Part shown: in pieces, positions 57,911-60,278 of the stretch
Numbering within the stretch: position 1 is the first letter of the stretch
How the letters are laid out: every line of letters starts with the position of its first letter
Notes under the pieces: model-generated
Databases searched by the model: none
What the model was told of the DNA's origin: nothing
What the model saw: the letters and a program-made list of their open reading frames with translations, nothing else
Translations under genes and position numbers: made by a program
Assembly (NCBI RefSeq): GCF_000359125.1
Contig: NZ_CAAF010000012.1
Span: forward strand, 1-60,278
DNA length: 60,278 nt
Source of the DNA: Mesorhizobium sp. STM 4661
GTDB taxonomy: Bacteria > Pseudomonadota > Alphaproteobacteria > Rhizobiales > Rhizobiaceae
Direction of reading: 5' to 3'

Positions 57911-58924
57911 CTAGGGGATGCCGATTCCGAAATGCCGGGTGTGAGCGATATCGAGAATGCGATTGACCAAGCTTGAGAAGCTGTATCCGGCGGTCGCTGC
58001 GGCCACGGAATAAGAGGAACTCATATCGAGTGTCGGCATGGAGCCTATCTCTAGGACAAACGGTTGGCCGGAGCGATCGATCCGGAAATCGACGCGGGCA
58101 TAGTCTTGGCAGTTGCAGGCACGGAAGGTCGCAACCGAAATATCCCGTAACATCGTCTCAAGCCCACTCTCGATTTGCGCCGGGCAAATCTTCGGCACCG
58201 CTGCGGCCGCCACGAATTTCGCATCCCAATTCATAAGACGCGTTTCGCGATCGCCGAAGTCCTGCTCTACCAGAGGCAACACTTCGAGCTCCCCATTTCC
58301 GAGCAGTGCAACACAGATTTCCCGCCCATCGATGTATTCCTCCACTATCGCATCCTGCGTATATTTGGTGACAACCACTTCTACGGCCTGGCTCAACTTG
58401 GAATGATCATGTATGATCTGCAATCCGAGGCTGTAGTCTTCGTGACGTGGCTTCACTACCACCGGGAATCGTAGGTCGCCGGTACTCTCGGTGCCGCGAC
58501 GCATCACGCGAAAGTTCGGCGTCGGCACGCCGTGATCGCGAATGAGCATTTTGGTAATGACCTTGTCGCTCGTCAGCCCAATCCCGAGCGGGCTACATCC
58601 AGTATATGGTACACCGGCCATCTCAAGCATGGCAGGAACATGGGTGAGACGCTTTTCGCCCTGAATTCCCTCCGCCAAGTTGAAAACGATTCCCGAGGGG
58701 CCGGCCCGCGGATCGGGTGGCATGAACCGCTCAAGCGTAGCGAGCAGTCCTTTATCGCCTTCACACACAAGTGTCTCGTGGCCGCGCTCTTGAAGTGCCG
58801 CTTCCACCCTTTCGGCTGTCCTGTAGACTTCCTGTGGCCAAGGCTGCGGCGGCTGCGGCCAAGGCTGACCGAACCGGTTGATTACACCGTTAAAATCACT
58901 GTTCGTCACGATAGCTACACGCAT
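57911..58924 (-). CDS. D-alanine-D-alanine-ligase-like ATP-grasp enzyme (second)
   Basis: 337-aa ATP-grasp protein. MRVAIVTNSDFNG opens the N-terminal domain; GVPYTGCSPLGIGLTSDKVI, FPVVVKPRHEDYSLGLQII (ATP loop) and YARVDFRIDRSGQPFVLEIG with MPTLDMSSSYSVAAATAGYS (metal/substrate end) follow. Residues 18-31 hold the odd repeat GQPWPQPPQPWPQ, encoded by near-identical DNA units, which may be a surface loop or recent expansion. An AAGGAG ribosome-binding site lies within the end of a 30-codon ORF directly upstream. It differs greatly from the panD-linked homologue. Ligation of an amino acid or peptide is likely; the cell-wall role is less likely in this accessory setting. Confidence 0.85.
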   Translation of the reverse strand: MRVAIVTNSDFNGVINRFGQPWPQPPQPWPQEVYRTAERVEAALQERGHETLVCEGDKGLLATLERFMPPDPRAGPSGIVFNLAEGIQGEKRLTHVPAMLEMAGVPYTGCSPLGIGLTSDKVITKMLIRDHGVPTPNFRVMRRGTESTGDLRFPVVVKPRHEDYSLGLQIIHDHSKLSQAVEVVVTKYTQDAIVEEYIDGREICVALLGNGELEVLPLVEQDFGDRETRLMNWDAKFVAAAAVPKICPAQIESGLETMLRDISVATFRACNCQDYARVDFRIDRSGQPFVLEIGSMPTLDMSSSYSVAAATAGYSFSSLVNRILDIAHTRHFGIGIP

Positions 58925-58927
58925 GAG

Positions 58928-59020
58928 CTACTCCTTGGATGTTTGCCTGCTGTCACGTTCATTCGCTCGGGTTTTGGTCTGGGTCCCGCACTCCATTTGG
59001 ATCGTTCTAGCAAGTTTCAT
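58928..59020 (-). CDS. 30-aa small ORF directly upstream of the ATP-grasp gene
   Basis: Begins ATG at 59020 with a full-strength AGGAGG four bases before it and encodes MKLARTIQMECGTQTK, then a polar, charged tail ending RQTSKE. The stop lies three bases before the ATP-grasp start, and its last two sense codons supply the next gene's ribosome-binding site. Coupling of this kind fits a leader peptide or a precursor peptide for the ligase. It has no homologue I recognise. Confidence 0.5.
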   Translation of the reverse strand: MKLARTIQMECGTQTKTRANERDSRQTSKE

Positions 59021-59394
59021 GTAGCCTCCTTAGGCCAGAGATTGCGACGACGCTACGGTCGGGAATGGATATTCACCGTGTCGCTGCAATCGGCGTGCCA
59101 CTGAACAGGTCGTGCGAGCAAGAGGGACAAACCCGTGTGTTTCACGCCGCGCCGACGGGTTGCTGGCCCCTCTGTGTGTCGGGTCCCGAACATAGACGTC
59201 TTCGCCCAAACACGGCTGACACAGAACGTCGAATGATGACGGTTGGCACTTGGGACTTGTTTGGGGCGGTTAACGTTAAGCCTGATCTGATTCGGTCAAC
59301 TGGCAACCCTCTTCCAGCCGCAAATTAGCACTGCCAAAAGACCGCACTCGACCACGCGCTTGTTCCAGGTCTCAAGCGCCAGCCCTTAAGAAGA
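59021..59394. other. intergenic, no gene seen
   Basis: 374 bp upstream of the small ORF and ATP-grasp gene. A GGCACTTGGGACTTG sequence near 59246 lacks the correct sigma-54 spacing. No other signal recognised. Confidence 0.35.
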
Positions 59395-59590
59395 TTGATG
59401 CCGACGCGCCCACTGTTGAAGCAGCTGCAGCGCCACCAAGACGGCCGAGCCGGGCACCCGATCAAGCGCGTCGCCGTCGCCTATGAGGCGGCAGGCGAAG
59501 GCTTCTGGCTGGCGCGCTGGTTGCGGGCGCACGGCATCGAGGCCTATGCCTTCCAACGCGCTTTTTTAGGGTGGCTGCGTCGCGCAATAG
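59395..59590 (+). pseudogene. IS110-family transposase fragment
   Basis: Reads PLLKQLQRHQDGRAGHPIKR, VAVAYEAAGEGFWLARWLRA, HGIEAY and then, across a deletion, RAFLGWLR. This matches an IS110 subgroup N-terminal half. A recombinase fragment on the opposite strand follows directly. Confidence 0.7.
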
Positions 59591-59725
59591 CCCGGCGAGC
59601 AAAGCCGCTCCCTTGCGCACCGGCCCGCGCACCATCATGCCCTTGCCGTTGGCATTGTCAGTAATCAGCCGTTGATTTCTTTCAAAGTCTGCCCAGGGAA
59701 AATAGCCTTCGTGACTGCCCAATCT
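59560..59725 (-). pseudogene. serine recombinase fragment (copy 4)
   Basis: The minus strand reads GYFPWADFERNQRLITDNAN, then GMMVRGPVRKGAALLAGLLR, matching the stretch just before the zinc ribbon of large serine recombinases. Only about 50 codons remain. Confidence 0.7.
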
Positions 59726-59800
59726 GAGCGGATCGTGCCCACTGGCGTGGTGTAGCTGACGGCATTGCTCGCGGTTCTCTGCGGCATGGGCCGTAATTGA

Positions 59801-60241
59801 TCAGCGCGCCACAACCGGCAGGCTGATGAGCGGATCATCGCTCAACTGGCTGATGGTCTCAAGTGTCATATAGCGCGCCCGCTGCACGGCCCATTCATCA
59901 TTCTGTTCAAGCAGCAACGCGCCAACGAGACGGACAATGGCATCGCCATTGGGGAAGATGACGACCTCGGTCCTGCGCTTGATCTCGCCGTTGAGACGCT
60001 CGACCGGTTGATGCTGTGCAGCTTGACGCGGTGCTCTTTCGGGAAAGTCATGTACGCGAGCAAGTCGTGCTCGGCCTCGTCCTGATGGTGGCGAGCTTCG
60101 GCACCTTGGGCCGGATCTGGTCGGCCACGGCGCGCCATTGCACGCTTGCGGGCTCGGCCGTCTCCTGGGCGAAGGCGGTAGCGATGAAGGCCGAGACGAC
60201 GCGGCGCCCGCTCTTGCCGGCATGCGCCAGCAGTTCCTCAT
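59801..60241 (-). pseudogene. IS256-family transposase, C-terminal remnant
   Basis: The C-terminal third is well kept: ERLNGEIKRRTEVVIFPNGD, AIVRLVGALLLEQNDEWAVQ and RARYMTLETISQLSDDPLIS, the standard end of IS256 transposases of this group. The middle (ELLAHAGKSGRRVVSAFIAT and HDEAEHDLLAYMTFPKEHRV-like pieces) lies in other frames. The 5' part is replaced by a palindromic sequence at 60249, so it was cut before the window ends. Confidence 0.8.
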
Positions 60242-60248
60242 GAAATGG

Positions 60249-60274
60249 ACGTTATGCCGACGTCGGCATAACGT
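60249..60274. repeat. 26-bp perfect palindrome at the window end
   Basis: A perfect loopless palindrome centred on GACGTC (half: ACGTTATGCCGAC). It replaces the 5' part of the IS256-type gene, so it probably is the end or target site of another mobile element lying beyond the window. Confidence 0.75.
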
Positions 60275-60278
60275 GCAC

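Noticed and set aside
59510..59530. GG-N10-GC sequence as a third sigma-54 promoter
   Set aside because: It lies inside an IS110 coding fragment, the -24 half is weak, and no gene follows in that direction.

Overview
The window looks like an accessory replicon or genomic island of an alphaproteobacterium, most likely a rhizobium. The genus cannot be fixed from the sequence. The grounds are the peptide ABC cassettes and Lrp, DoeA/DoeB and MatB-type genes familiar from rhizobial symbiotic regions, two sigma-54-type promoter sequences, and a very high load of insertion sequences and broken genes. No rRNA, tRNA, CRISPR array, replication origin, nod or nif gene was recognised.

Layout. 1-847: an IS5-family element that overwrote the 3' end of an Lrp/AsnC gene. 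784-9109: seven co-directional minus-strand genes for a methylaspartate/mesaconate catabolic route (methylaspartate ammonia-lyase, CoA-transferase, CitE-type lyase, LysR regulator, aldehyde dehydrogenase, class I fumarase/mesaconase, Lrp). 9.3-16.6 kb: a graveyard of serine-recombinase and IS remnants around a GNAT acetyltransferase, with two sigma-54-type promoters and a perfect 22-bp hairpin. 17.0-18.6 kb: aspartate decarboxylase (panD) followed by a D-Ala-D-Ala-ligase-like ATP-grasp gene. 18.7-21.5 kb: a decayed second copy of the methylaspartate operon, split by an IS3-family element with a 5-bp target duplication. 21.6-31.4 kb: DoeB-like deacetylase, CapA-like protein, NylB-like hydrolase and a complete peptide ABC transporter. 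31.6-33.4 kb: a doeA pseudogene split by a second IS5-family element. 34.0-36.8 kb: NylC-like and DmpA-like self-processing amidases. 36.8-41.8 kb: remnants of a second peptide transporter and of matB around an S15-type hydrolase. 42.4-49.4 kb: aldo/keto reductase, MmgE/PrpD protein, a second ATP-grasp ligase and a second S15-type hydrolase. 50.0-55.6 kb: a second complete peptide ABC transporter. 55.8-60.3 kb: IS110 remnant, broken DMT transporter, a third ATP-grasp gene preceded by a 30-codon ORF, and IS/recombinase fragments.

How the parts may work together. The first block can in principle convert 3-methylaspartate through mesaconate and citramalate to citramalyl-CoA, then to acetyl-CoA and pyruvate. 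An ATC-N9-GAT LysR-type box occurs before the lyase, the aldehyde dehydrogenase, the LysR gene and, 22 kb away, the first peptide-transporter operon. This suggests one regulon joining peptide or amino-acid import to the mesaconate route. The remaining intact genes centre on unusual amide bonds: three ATP-grasp ligases and a beta-alanine-forming decarboxylase on the making side; homologues of NylB, NylC and DmpA plus two S15 hydrolases on the breaking side; and two peptide importers. That theme is inference from family membership. No substrate is proven by the sequence.
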